Source: Modicisalibacter coralii (GTDB lineage Bacteria; Pseudomonadota; Gammaproteobacteria; Pseudomonadales; Halomonadaceae). Taken from it: a stretch of 64,000 nt of DNA. Of the stretch, positions 7,890-17,585 are shown piece after piece. Position 1 is the first letter of the stretch. Every line of letters starts with the position of its first letter. Below the pieces are notes generated by a model that did not search any database, was not told the DNA's origin, and saw only the letters and a list, made by a program, of their open reading frames with translations. The DNA lies in the NCBI RefSeq assembly GCF_004117855.1, contig NZ_QWBW01000030.1:1-64000 (forward strand), written 5' to 3'. The translations under genes were made by a program, and so were the position numbers.

Positions 7890-8444
7890 ATGAAATCGTT
7901 ATTCGCCCTACCTTTCGCCGCCACCGCCTGCCTGCTGGCCAGCCAACAGGCCCTGGCCCTGAGCGTCGCTGCCAACGCCGGCTCCGATTCCGTCGGCGTC
8001 GAGGCCAGCCAGACGATCTTTCCCACCCTGCGTGCCGGCGTCGGTTATCTGTCCACCGACGACAGCGGCGACGACACCGATATCTATTCCGGCTCGCTGA
8101 TGTTCACGCCCTTCGTGCCGGGCGTCGATGTCGCGGTCGGTGGCCGCTACCAGTATCAGGACACGCCCTACGGCGATGGCGGCGGCCTGGGGCTGGGCGG
8201 TTCGGTGTTCGTGCCCACGCCGATCCCGTTGACCTCGATCGGCGGTTACGGCTTCTACACGCCCGAAGGGCTGAGCCACGGCGATCTCGAGAAGAGCGTC
8301 GAATACGGTGCCCAGGCACGCGTCAACCTGGTTTCGCACACCTACCTCTACGGCGGTTACCGCTACATTCGCAGCGATTTCACCGACCGGGACGACCACA
8401 CCCTGGACAGCGGACCGGTGGTCGGGTTGAGTGTCGGCTTCTGA
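7890..8444 (+). CDS. YfaZ-family outer-membrane protein
   Basis: A 184-residue protein with a Sec signal peptide (MKSLFALPFAATACLLASQQALA). The mature part is rich in alternating Gly/aromatic beta-strand patterns, ends in Phe (VGLSVGF) as outer-membrane barrels do, and resembles YfaZ-type proteins (VGVEASQT..., GGRYQYQ..., YLYGGYRYI). Function is unknown beyond a probable small porin. ATG 7890 is chosen because it begins the signal peptide and follows GAGG; the earlier ATG at 7851 would add a charged extension. A short ACTATG-C-CATAGT palindrome (7840-7852) precedes it. Confidence 0.75.
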   Translation: MKSLFALPFAATACLLASQQALALSVAANAGSDSVGVEASQTIFPTLRAGVGYLSTDDSGDDTDIYSGSLMFTPFVPGVDVAVGGRYQYQDTPYGDGGGLGLGGSVFVPTPIPLTSIGGYGFYTPEGLSHGDLEKSVEYGAQARVNLVSHTYLYGGYRYIRSDFTDRDDHTLDSGPVVGLSVGF

Positions 8445-8556
8445 GGGCGCCCGGCTGCGCCGGGAGCTGTAAGCCATAAGCCTTGAGCGGGAAGAAAGGT
8501 CAAAAGCCGCATCCGTGGCTTCGAGCGCTGGGTTCGGAGCGCTGTAAAGAGTATCG

Positions 8557-8592
8557 GCGTCCCTTTCGGGGCGCCGTTTGCGTATCATGGGC
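8557..8592 (+). terminator. Hairpin between the YfaZ-like gene and trmL
   Basis: GGCGTCCC-TTTC-GGGGCGCC followed by GTTTGCG lies shortly before trmL. It is plausible as the terminator of the upstream gene. A second hairpin (CCCGG-CTGC-GCCGGG, near 8451) follows the YfaZ-like stop. Confidence 0.45.
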
Positions 8593-8621
8593 GCGGTCGC
8601 CGCCATCTTCAGTGTCCCCGC

Positions 8622-9185
8622 ATGCTCGATATCGTTCTCTTCGAACCCGAGATTCCGCCCAACACCGGCAACCTGATCCGGCTGTGCGCCAACACCGGCT
8701 TTCGGCTGCATCTGATCGAGCCGCTGGGCTTCACGCTCGACGACAAGCGCCTGCGGCGCGCCGGGCTGGATTATCACGAGTGGGCCCGGGTGCGCGTGCA
8801 CGCCGACTGGCCGGCATTTCTGCGCGACGTGGCGCCCGAGCGGGTGTTCGCCGTTTCCACGCGCGGGCGCACCGGCTACCATGAGCCGGCCTATCGGCAA
8901 GGCGATGCCCTGGTGTTCGGCCCGGAGACTCGCGGTCTGCCGCAGGGGATGCTGGATGCCCTGCCGCCGGGGCAGCGACTGCGCCTGCCGATGCTGCCCG
9001 ACAGCCGCAGCCTGAATCTTTCCAATGCCTGCGCCATCGTCGTCTACGAGGCCTGGCGTCAGCTCGATTTCGCTGGGTCCGGCCTTCCGGGGGCCGGCCT
9101 TCCGGGGGCCGAGGAGCCCGCGACGTCCGCCGGGGTTTCCCGTTCCGTCAACGAGTCCATGGCCGGCGATGCCGGTGACGAGTGA
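8622..9185 (+). CDS. trmL: tRNA (cytidine/uridine-34 2'-O)-methyltransferase TrmL
   Basis: A SPOUT-family methyltransferase acting on the wobble base of leucine tRNAs. Characteristic parts are [26 protein letters not shown] at the N-terminus, [11 protein letters not shown] in the middle and [28 protein letters not shown] at the knot. The usual fold ends near residue 155. Here a ~30-residue low-complexity tail follows, starting with a [11 protein letters not shown] repeat made by a 15-bp duplication. The gene ends three bases before rep and is probably co-transcribed with it. Confidence 0.93.
   Translation: MLDIVLFEPEIPPNTGNLIRLCANTGFRLHLIEPLGFTLDDKRLRRAGLDYHEWARVRVHADWPAFLRDVAPERVFAVSTRGRTGYHEPAYRQGDALVFGPETRGLPQGMLDALPPGQRLRLPMLPDSRSLNLSNACAIVVYEAWRQLDFAGSGLPGAGLPGAEEPATSAGVSRSVNESMAGDAGDE
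9081..9110. repeat. 15-bp tandem duplication in trmL tail
   Basis: The unit GGCCTTCCGGGGGCC occurs twice in tandem (9081-9095, 9096-9110). It keeps the frame and encodes GLPGA twice. Confidence 0.8.
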
Positions 9186-9188
9186 TTC

Positions 9189-11231
<2,043 letters not shown>

Positions 11232-11305
11232 GCGGCCGGGCGTGATCATGCCGTGCAGTCTTCAGGGACGCCGACGCCAGCTCCGGTGGACCGTTGTTGA
11301 TCGCC

Positions 11306-12160
11306 TCAGCGGTCTTTGACCACGGCGAGTTCGGGGCGCGATTCCTGACCCCACTCCGCCCAGGACCCGTCGTAGACCGCCATCGGCCCCAGTCCGGCCA
11401 GTTCGGCGCCCAGCGCCAGCACCGAGGCGGTCACGCCGGAGCCGCAGGAGCCGACCAGCGGCGTCCCCGGCTCGATACCCGCCTCGCGGAAACGCTCCCG
11501 CAGGATATCGGGCGAACGATAGAAGCCATTGTCCAGCAGCCGGTCGAAGGGAAGATTCAAGGCGCCCGGCATATGGCCGGCTCGCAACCCCGGGCGCGGT
11601 TCGGGCTGTTCGCCGCTGAAGCGTGCCGCCGAGCGGGCATCCACCACGTGTGCCGTGCGCTTCTCGAGATGCGCGCCAACTGCGTCGGCGTCGGCGAGGC
11701 GCTCGGGGTTCAGGCGTGCCTCGAAATCGCCCGGGGTGGCGGCGGACGGCGGACCGCTGTCGAGCGCGAGTCCGGCGGCCTTCCAGGCCGGCAGTCCGCC
11801 ATCGAGGACCGCGACGTCTTGATGGCCCATGACCTTGAACATCCACCAGGCCCGCGGTGCGGCGAAGATGCCCTGGCCGTCGTAGACCACCACGCGGCTG
11901 TCGGCATTGACGCCGAGTGCTCGCACGGCGGCGCCGAATGCCGACGGGGCGGGCAGCATGTGCGGCAGCGACGACGAGGGATCCTTGATTTCTCCATCGA
12001 AATCGAAACGTCTGGCGCCGGGGATGTGGCCGTCGCGATATTCGGCCTCCGGATCCCGAGAGGCGGTCGGTAGATACCAACTGGCGTCCAGGATCACGAT
12101 CTCCGGCAGATCGAGGTTGTCGCGGAGCCAGTCGACGGTGACGAGATCAGACATTGCCAT
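11306..12160 (-). CDS. sseA: 3-mercaptopyruvate sulfurtransferase (rhodanese family)
   Basis: A 284-residue protein with two rhodanese domains. The first has EYRDGHIPGARRFDFD and the second RAGHMPGALNLPF. The catalytic loop is CGSGVTAS, the CG[S/T]GVT type of mercaptopyruvate rather than thiosulfate sulfurtransferases. It transfers sulfur from 3-mercaptopyruvate to thiophilic acceptors. The start at 12160 (MAMSDLV) has AAGGAA upstream; an ATG six bases further in is also possible. It is convergent with rep. Confidence 0.93.
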   Translation of the reverse strand: MAMSDLVTVDWLRDNLDLPEIVILDASWYLPTASRDPEAEYRDGHIPGARRFDFDGEIKDPSSSLPHMLPAPSAFGAAVRALGVNADSRVVVYDGQGIFAAPRAWWMFKVMGHQDVAVLDGGLPAWKAAGLALDSGPPSAATPGDFEARLNPERLADADAVGAHLEKRTAHVVDARSAARFSGEQPEPRPGLRAGHMPGALNLPFDRLLDNGFYRSPDILRERFREAGIEPGTPLVGSCGSGVTASVLALGAELAGLGPMAVYDGSWAEWGQESRPELAVVKDR

Positions 12161-12382
12161 TTTGCGATTCCTTGGTGTGAAGACGTTGCGCCGCCAGTTT
12201 CTTCCGCCATCCGAAGAAAGACGGCAGTACCAGTGACAACAGTGCAACGAGCAGGATAAGACCGGAAATGGCGCGTGTCAGAAATGGCTGGGTGGGCCCC
12301 CGGCCGCGAGCAGGCCCGGGGCAGGCATGCCATCGCCGGGCCGCGTGCGTGTCGAGGTTGAGTGGATCGGCCGGGTAGCGAT

Positions 12383-13171
12383 CTAGACGGCGTCGAAGTC
12401 CGCCGTGCGTGCCCGCCAGGCTTCGGCCTCGGCGCGCAGCGTGCTGGCGAACAGGGCGATGTCGTTGGGGCCGGCGACGAAGCGGTAGCCGCTGTCGCTG
12501 AGCGTGGCGACATCGCGACCGGGACCGGTGATGGTGCCCATCCAGCGGCCGCCGGCGACGATGCGCCGCTCCAGGTCGCCGATCAGTTCGCGAACCTCGG
12601 CATCCTCGAGACGCTCCAGCTTGCCCAGCGAGCCGGCCAGGTCGTTGGGGCCGATGAACAGCATGTCGAGGCCGTCGACGGCGGCGATCGCTTCCACGTC
12701 ACGGGCGGCGTCGACGTGTTCGATCTGGCCGATCAGCAACAGCTCGTCGTTGGCGTGACGGGCATAGTCGTCGATTGCCCCGTAGCCCGAGGCGCGGACG
12801 ATCGGTGCCGCGTAGCCGCGATTGCCCTGCGGCGGATAGCGGCAGGCGGCGACGAATGCCCGGGCCTGATCGGCGTCGTTGATCATCGGCACCATGATCG
12901 AGCGCACCCCCATGTCGAGGATCTTCTTCAGGTAGGCCGGGTCGTTGGCGGGGATGCGCAGGACCACCTCGCCGCCGGCCGCCTCGATGGCGCGTACCAG
13001 GTGCGCGGTGTGCTCGAGGCTGGAGACACCGTGCTCGTTGTCGACCAGCACGGTCTTCCAGCCGGCGCCGACGGCGGCCTCGGCGAGCTCCGGGCTGGCG
13101 CTTTCCAGCCATAGTGCGCTGACGGTGCGACCCTCGCGCAGGGCGGCCTTGGTCGGGTTGTGTCGTTTCAT
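12383..13171 (-). CDS. HpcH/HpaI-family class II aldolase
   Basis: A 262-residue aldolase with the family fold and metal-site pattern: DNEHG (active-site region), VLRIPANDPAYLKKILDMG, GVRSIMVPMI, RYPPQGNRGY, IGQIEHVDA and DMLFIGPNDLAGSLG. Relatives cleave 2-keto-3-deoxy sugar acids or 4-hydroxy-2-oxo acids to pyruvate plus an aldehyde. The substrate cannot be read from sequence. It is the last gene of a unit with tctC-tctB-tctA, 14 bases after the tctA stop, suggesting that it acts on the transported (hydroxy)carboxylate. RBS AAGGAA precedes ATG 13171. Confidence 0.9.
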   Translation of the reverse strand: MKRHNPTKAALREGRTVSALWLESASPELAEAAVGAGWKTVLVDNEHGVSSLEHTAHLVRAIEAAGGEVVLRIPANDPAYLKKILDMGVRSIMVPMINDADQARAFVAACRYPPQGNRGYAAPIVRASGYGAIDDYARHANDELLLIGQIEHVDAARDVEAIAAVDGLDMLFIGPNDLAGSLGKLERLEDAEVRELIGDLERRIVAGGRWMGTITGPGRDVATLSDSGYRFVAGPNDIALFASTLRAEAEAWRARTADFDAV

Positions 13172-13185
13172 GAGCGGGATTCCTT

Positions 13186-14685
13186 TTATGAAGCGGGCGA
13201 GCGGCGGCGCAGCGCGTCGCGGGCGGCGCGCCAGAGCAGCAGGGCCCAGACGAGCAGGGTCAGGGTGCCGAGTGCCGCCGCCCAGGGGCGTTCGAAGAAG
13301 GCCAGCAGGTCGCCCTGGGCCTTGAGCATCGAGGTCATGAAGTTGTCCTCGACGATGCCGCCCAGCACGATGCCGAGAATCGCCGGCGCCAGCGGAAAGC
13401 CGTTGGCTTCCATCGCGTAGCCCAGCGCGCCCAGCGCCAGCACGATCCAGATGGCGATCGCGGAGTTGGTGATGGCGTAGGCACCCACCAGCGAGAACAG
13501 CAGCACGATCGGCATCAGCACGCGGCGCGGAATGCGCAGCAGCCAGCTGGCGACGAGAATCACCAGTAGCCCGGCGGGGATCATGATCAGGTTGGTCAGC
13601 GCGAAGGCCCCGTAGAGGGTGTGCACCAGTTCCGGCGAGTCGGTGAAGATGCGCGGGCCGGGCGTCAGGCCGTTGAGCAGCAGGATGCCGATGGCGATGG
13701 CGGTGACGCTGTCGCCGGGGATGCCGAAGACCAGCGCCGGCGTCCAGGCGCCGCCGATCGCCGCGTTGTTGGCACTGCCGCCGTCGACGATGCCCTCCAC
13801 GTGGCCCTGTCCGTAACGCTCGGGCTGTCGCGAGAAGCGCCGCGACACGGCATAGCAGATCCAGGCGGCGATGTCCGCGCCGGCCCCGGGCAGGGCGCCG
13901 ATCAGGGTACCCAGCACACTCGAACGGGCCACGTTGCGCTTGTAGCGGCGCAGCGTGGCCAGTGCCTCGCGCAGGGCCGCCGGCAAGGGCTCCTGGTCGG
14001 CGGTGACGCGGGTGCCGGTCTCGCCCGAGCGGGCGCTGCGCAGGATTTCGCTGAGCGCGAACAGGCCGATGATGGCCGGGATGAAACTGATGCCGTCGTA
14101 GAGCTCGAAGTTGCCGAAGGTGAAACGCGGGTAGCCCACCGCGACATCGATGCCGATCGAGGCGATGAACAGGCCCAGGAACAGGCTGGCGAAGCTCTTC
14201 GCCACGTCGGCATTGCTGGTCATGACGGCACAGCTCAGGCCCAGGCAGGCCAGCCAGAAGGTCTCGTAGCTGGAGAACTGCATGGCCACCCGGGCCAGTT
14301 GCGGGGCGATCAGCGCCAGCATGGCGACGCCCACCAGTCCGCCGATGGCCGCCGCGAACAGCGATACGCACAGGGTCGAGCGGGCCCGCCCGGCGCGCGA
14401 CAGGCGGTGGGCGTCCTCGACATAGGCCGCCGAGGCCGGCGTGCCCGGGATGCGCATCAGGGCCCCGGGGATGTCGCCGGCGAAGATCGCCGTCGAGGTC
14501 GTGGCGACGATCGCGCTGATCGCCATCAGCGGATCCATGAAGTAGGTGAAGGGCACCAGCAGCGCCACCGCCATGGTCGCGGTCAGGCCGGGCATGGCGC
14601 CGACGACGGTGCCATACAGGGTGCAGGCGGCGATCACCGCCAGGTGTTCGGGGGTGAACAGGTTGGCAAGCGTCTCGACGAGCAT
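13186..14685 (-). CDS. tctA: Tripartite tricarboxylate transporter, large permease subunit TctA
   Basis: A 499-residue integral membrane protein with about 12 hydrophobic segments. TctA signatures: GTVVGAMPGLTATMAVALLVPFTY, IFAGDIPGALMRIPGTPAS, GALPGAGADIAAWICY and GDSVTAIAIG. It forms the channel component of a TTT secondary transporter together with TctB and the periplasmic TctC. It starts four bases after the tctB stop. It is probably repressed by the divergent LacI-type regulator. Confidence 0.95.
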   Translation of the reverse strand: MLVETLANLFTPEHLAVIAACTLYGTVVGAMPGLTATMAVALLVPFTYFMDPLMAISAIVATTSTAIFAGDIPGALMRIPGTPASAAYVEDAHRLSRAGRARSTLCVSLFAAAIGGLVGVAMLALIAPQLARVAMQFSSYETFWLACLGLSCAVMTSNADVAKSFASLFLGLFIASIGIDVAVGYPRFTFGNFELYDGISFIPAIIGLFALSEILRSARSGETGTRVTADQEPLPAALREALATLRRYKRNVARSSVLGTLIGALPGAGADIAAWICYAVSRRFSRQPERYGQGHVEGIVDGGSANNAAIGGAWTPALVFGIPGDSVTAIAIGILLLNGLTPGPRIFTDSPELVHTLYGAFALTNLIMIPAGLLVILVASWLLRIPRRVLMPIVLLFSLVGAYAITNSAIAIWIVLALGALGYAMEANGFPLAPAILGIVLGGIVEDNFMTSMLKAQGDLLAFFERPWAAALGTLTLLVWALLLWRAARDALRRRSPAS

Positions 14686-14689
14686 GATG

Positions 14690-15166
14690 TCACCAGGCCA
14701 CGGGAGTCAGCACGCCCCACGGCAGCGGGACGTGCAGCAGCGAATAGAACAGCGCGTGTACCGCCACCACCAGGGGCACCGCCAGCAGCAGGCAACGCCC
14801 CCAGGGCAGGCCGAAGATCCGCGCCGCGGCGACGACCAGCAACAGCGAGGCGACATGGAAGCCGAGCGGTTCGAGCAGCAGGGCGTAGCCGAGCACGACA
14901 CCGAGCAGGCTCGCCATGCGGGCGTTGGCGCGCCGCCGCGAGGTGCCTGTCGTCGACTCGCTGCGGGACGTGTCCCGCGAGGCGGGGCGACGCGCCCCCA
15001 GCGCGATGATGGCGCCGCAGCCGATCAGGCCGATGGCGGCGATCGACGGGAACAGGCCGGGCCCGTAGGCGAGCCCGGCCATGCTCGGGAAGCCGGAGGC
15101 GCGCCACAGGACCAGCGCGCCGAAGAGGATCAGCAGGCAGCCCGCCAGGCGGTCATGCTGTGCCAT
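14690..15166 (-). CDS. tctB: Tripartite tricarboxylate transporter, small membrane subunit TctB
   Basis: A 158-residue protein with four predicted transmembrane segments: GCLLILFGALVLW, LFPSIAAIGLIGCGAIIALG, LLGVVLGYALLLEPLGFHVA and RCLLLAVPLVVAVHALFY. A charged loop separates the second and third, which is the TctB arrangement. It sits between tctC and tctA as in other TTT operons. RBS GGAGA lies eight bases before the ATG. Confidence 0.9.
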   Translation of the reverse strand: MAQHDRLAGCLLILFGALVLWRASGFPSMAGLAYGPGLFPSIAAIGLIGCGAIIALGARRPASRDTSRSESTTGTSRRRANARMASLLGVVLGYALLLEPLGFHVASLLLVVAAARIFGLPWGRCLLLAVPLVVAVHALFYSLLHVPLPWGVLTPVAW

Positions 15167-15196
15167 GGGCGTCTCCGTGTTGTCCGGGGGCAGGCG

Positions 15197-16201
15197 TCAC
15201 TGGGCCAGGCCGATGGACTGGATGACGTCGCCCAGCTTGTCGTCGGCCTCGGCCAGGGTCTGTCGGGTCTGCTGGCGATCCTCGAAGACCACCGGCGCGC
15301 CACGGCTCTGCTTGAACTCGGCCCAGGCGTCGCTGTGCACGGCCTGATCGACAGCCTGTTCGTAGGCGCAGGCGATCTCGTCGGGCAGCCCCTTGGGGCC
15401 GCTGATGGTGACGAAGGCGCCCAGTGTCCAGCCGCTGTCGAGGGCCTCGCCGGTCGCCGGCACGTCGGGCAGCTGTTCCATCGGCGTGTCGCTCATGTAA
15501 CCCAGCGCCTTGATCTCGCCCTGCTCGACCAGCGGCAGTGCCTCGGAGAGCGCCGGCGTGGCGACATCGACGCCGCCGGCCATCAGTTCCTTGAGCGCCG
15601 GGCCGGCGCCCTTGCTGGGAATCCAGCGGATGGCATCCGGGGCCAGCCCCTCGGCCTTGAGCATGCCGGCCAGCGCCAGGTGCCAGATGCCGCCCTGGGC
15701 GGTACCCGACGCGGTCAGCTCGCCGGGGTTGTCCCTAGCGGCGTCGAGCAGGTCGTCGAGCGACGCATAGGGCGAGTCCTTGGCGACCAGGACGCCGGCC
15801 GAGGTACGGTCGATCAGCGCGATGGGCGTGATGTCCCGGTAGGTCAGCGGCGTCAGGCCGATCCAGTGCATGGTGTCGATCTCGACCGTGGCGGCGCCGA
15901 TGGTGTAGCCGTCGGGCTTGCCGCGGGCGAGCATGGTGTGCCCGACGACGCCGTTGCCGCCGGTGCGGTTGACCACGTTGAAGGGCACGCCCATCTCGTC
16001 TTCCAGCAGGCTGGCCAGGCGCCGGGCGTTGGCGTCGGTGCCGCCGCCGGTGCCCCAGGGGACGATGACGGTCACGGCGCGGTCGGGTTGCCAGCCACAC
16101 TGGTCGGACGTGTCGGCCACCGCCGTCGATGACATCGCCGCCGCGGCGATGCCGAAGGCCAGTGTAGTGGCGGTCGATAGGGTCGAGCGTACCTGTTTCA
16201 T
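15197..16201 (-). CDS. tctC: Tripartite tricarboxylate transporter substrate-binding protein TctC
   Basis: A 334-residue secreted binding protein. The signal peptide ends near ...SSTAVADT. The mature part has Bug/TctC features: PDRAVTVIVPWGTGGGTDANAR, VVNRTGGNGVVGHTMLARGKPDGYTIG and LTASGTAQGGIWHLA. Bug-family proteins bind carboxylates, but the ligand here is unknown. ATG 16201 is chosen because it starts the signal peptide and follows GGGAG. First gene of the operon; 258 bases separate it from the divergent regulator. Confidence 0.93.
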   Translation of the reverse strand: MKQVRSTLSTATTLAFGIAAAAMSSTAVADTSDQCGWQPDRAVTVIVPWGTGGGTDANARRLASLLEDEMGVPFNVVNRTGGNGVVGHTMLARGKPDGYTIGAATVEIDTMHWIGLTPLTYRDITPIALIDRTSAGVLVAKDSPYASLDDLLDAARDNPGELTASGTAQGGIWHLALAGMLKAEGLAPDAIRWIPSKGAGPALKELMAGGVDVATPALSEALPLVEQGEIKALGYMSDTPMEQLPDVPATGEALDSGWTLGAFVTISGPKGLPDEIACAYEQAVDQAVHSDAWAEFKQSRGAPVVFEDRQQTRQTLAEADDKLGDVIQSIGLAQ

Positions 16202-16286
16202 GATGGGCTCCCGCGAGTGTCGCCTGGCAAACCTCCGATGGCCGGTTTGCGTTCCCGACCACCGCCTCATGCGTCGTTTTACGTAA

Positions 16287-16300
16287 TTCAATCGATTGAA
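16287..16300. promoter_or_regulatory. Perfect palindrome, probable LacI-type operator for tctCBA-aldolase
   Basis: TTCAATCGATTGAA is a perfect 14-bp palindrome with a central CG, the usual geometry for LacI/GalR-family operators. It lies 86 bases upstream of tctC and 160 upstream of the divergent LacI-type gene. Binding by that regulator is inferred. Confidence 0.65.
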
Positions 16301-16459
16301 CCAATGCGACCTTGGTCGGTATTCTCGGGGGCTGAAAGCCTCCGAGTGGTGGCATACCATCGCCGAAGCCCCGCGCGAGGATCGCGCGCAGCGTAGCGAC
16401 CTTCACGCCGACAGGCTTCGACAACGGCCCCTGGGGTGCCGCCGGAACAGGACTCTTGC

Positions 16460-17509
16460 ATGACGCGTCGACCGACTCTCAAGACCATCGCCGACCGGGT
16501 GGGCGTGACCGTCTCCGCGGCATCGCTGGCGCTGCGCGACGATCCGCGCATCTCCACGGCGACGCGTTCCCGGATCCAGGAGGCCGCTGAGGCAGTGGGT
16601 TACGTCTACAATCGGCATGCGGCGGGGTTGCGGCGTGGTGACAGCGGCACCGTGGCGGTGTGCCTCAACGACCTGAGCAATCCCTTCTTCACCGAGTTCC
16701 TCGGCCACATGGAGACCCGCTTCCGCGAGGCGGGGCGCATGATGCTGTTCTGTCACGCCCACGAGACGCCCTCGATCCAGGCCCGCTTCATCCGCCAGAT
16801 GGCCGAGCACGGCGCAGCAGGGCTGATCCTGGTGCCGGTGGCGGGCACGTCGCGCGAGGATCTCGACGGCCCCCGGGTGCGCCACCTGCAAGATTTTCCA
16901 CTGGTGCTGATCTCGCGCGACGTCGCCGACACGGCGTTCGACCGGGTGATCAACGACGACGAACACGGCGTGCGGCTGTTGTTCGACCACCTGCATGCCC
17001 TGGGCCACCGCCGCTTCGCCTGGCTGGGCGGGGGTGGCGATACCTCCACGGCCCATGATCGCGAGCGCTCCTTTCGCCGCGAGATGGATGCCGCTGGGCT
17101 GCCGGTCGATGAGACGACGATCCATCACGGCCCGACATCGCTGGCCTTCGGCGATCGCATGCTCGACGAACTGATGGCGCTGCCGACACCGCCCACGGCC
17201 ATCGTCTGCTTTTCCGACGTGATCGCCTTCGGGGTGCTGGCGGCCTGCTACCGCCGGGGGCTGCGTCCGGGCATCGACCTCTCGGTGACCGGTTTCGACG
17301 ACATGGGTGCCGCCGCCTATTCGGCACCGGCCCTGACCAGTGTCCGCGTGCGCACCGACCTGATCGGCAATCGCGCCAGCGAGCTGCTGCTGGCGCGCAT
17401 CGCCGGGGACCGCCAGCCGGCGGTGCGGGAAATGATGCCGCCCGAGCTGGTGGTCCGCGAGACCACCGGCCCGCCGCCCGAGGACAGCGAGCGCCCGTCA
17501 CGAGGGTGA
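16460..17509 (+). CDS. LacI-family transcriptional regulator
   Basis: A 349-residue regulator. The N-terminal helix-turn-helix reads TLKTIADRVGVTVSAASLALRDD, followed by the hinge region VGYVYNRHAAGLRRG. A periplasmic-binding-protein-like effector domain follows (SNPFFTEFLGHME, AAGLILVPVAG, VTGFDDMGAAAYSAPALTSVR). Divergent orientation to tctCBA and the palindrome between them indicate local control, with a transported acid or its metabolite as likely effector. ATG 16460 starts directly at the DNA-binding domain; the longer frame adds eight unlikely residues. Confidence 0.93.
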   Translation: MTRRPTLKTIADRVGVTVSAASLALRDDPRISTATRSRIQEAAEAVGYVYNRHAAGLRRGDSGTVAVCLNDLSNPFFTEFLGHMETRFREAGRMMLFCHAHETPSIQARFIRQMAEHGAAGLILVPVAGTSREDLDGPRVRHLQDFPLVLISRDVADTAFDRVINDDEHGVRLLFDHLHALGHRRFAWLGGGGDTSTAHDRERSFRREMDAAGLPVDETTIHHGPTSLAFGDRMLDELMALPTPPTAIVCFSDVIAFGVLAACYRRGLRPGIDLSVTGFDDMGAAAYSAPALTSVRVRTDLIGNRASELLLARIAGDRQPAVREMMPPELVVRETTGPPPEDSERPSRG

Positions 17510-17521
17510 AACGAGCGGCTG

Positions 17522-17558
17522 GACAAAAAACAACGCGAGACCGCTATCGGCCTCGCGT
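17522..17558 (-). terminator. Intrinsic terminator of the permease operon
   Basis: Read on the minus strand, ACGCGAG and CTCGCGT form a 7-bp stem (arms 17533-17539 and 17552-17558) followed by TTGTTTTTTG. This is a good U-tract just beyond the 17586 stop. Confidence 0.75.
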
Positions 17559-17585
17559 CGTCTTGGGTGGGAGAGCAGCGCCTGG

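Noticed and set aside
12161-12382. Possible small membrane peptide between the aldolase and sseA (hydrophobic stretch ending LVLPSFFGWRKK on the minus strand)
   Set aside because: The frame lacks a plausible start codon and ribosome-binding site, and its upstream part looks like noise. It might be a gene remnant.
13621-16132. Long plus-strand open frames opposite tctA, tctB and tctC
   Set aside because: The tct proteins on the minus strand have clear family signatures and operon spacing; the plus frames do not.
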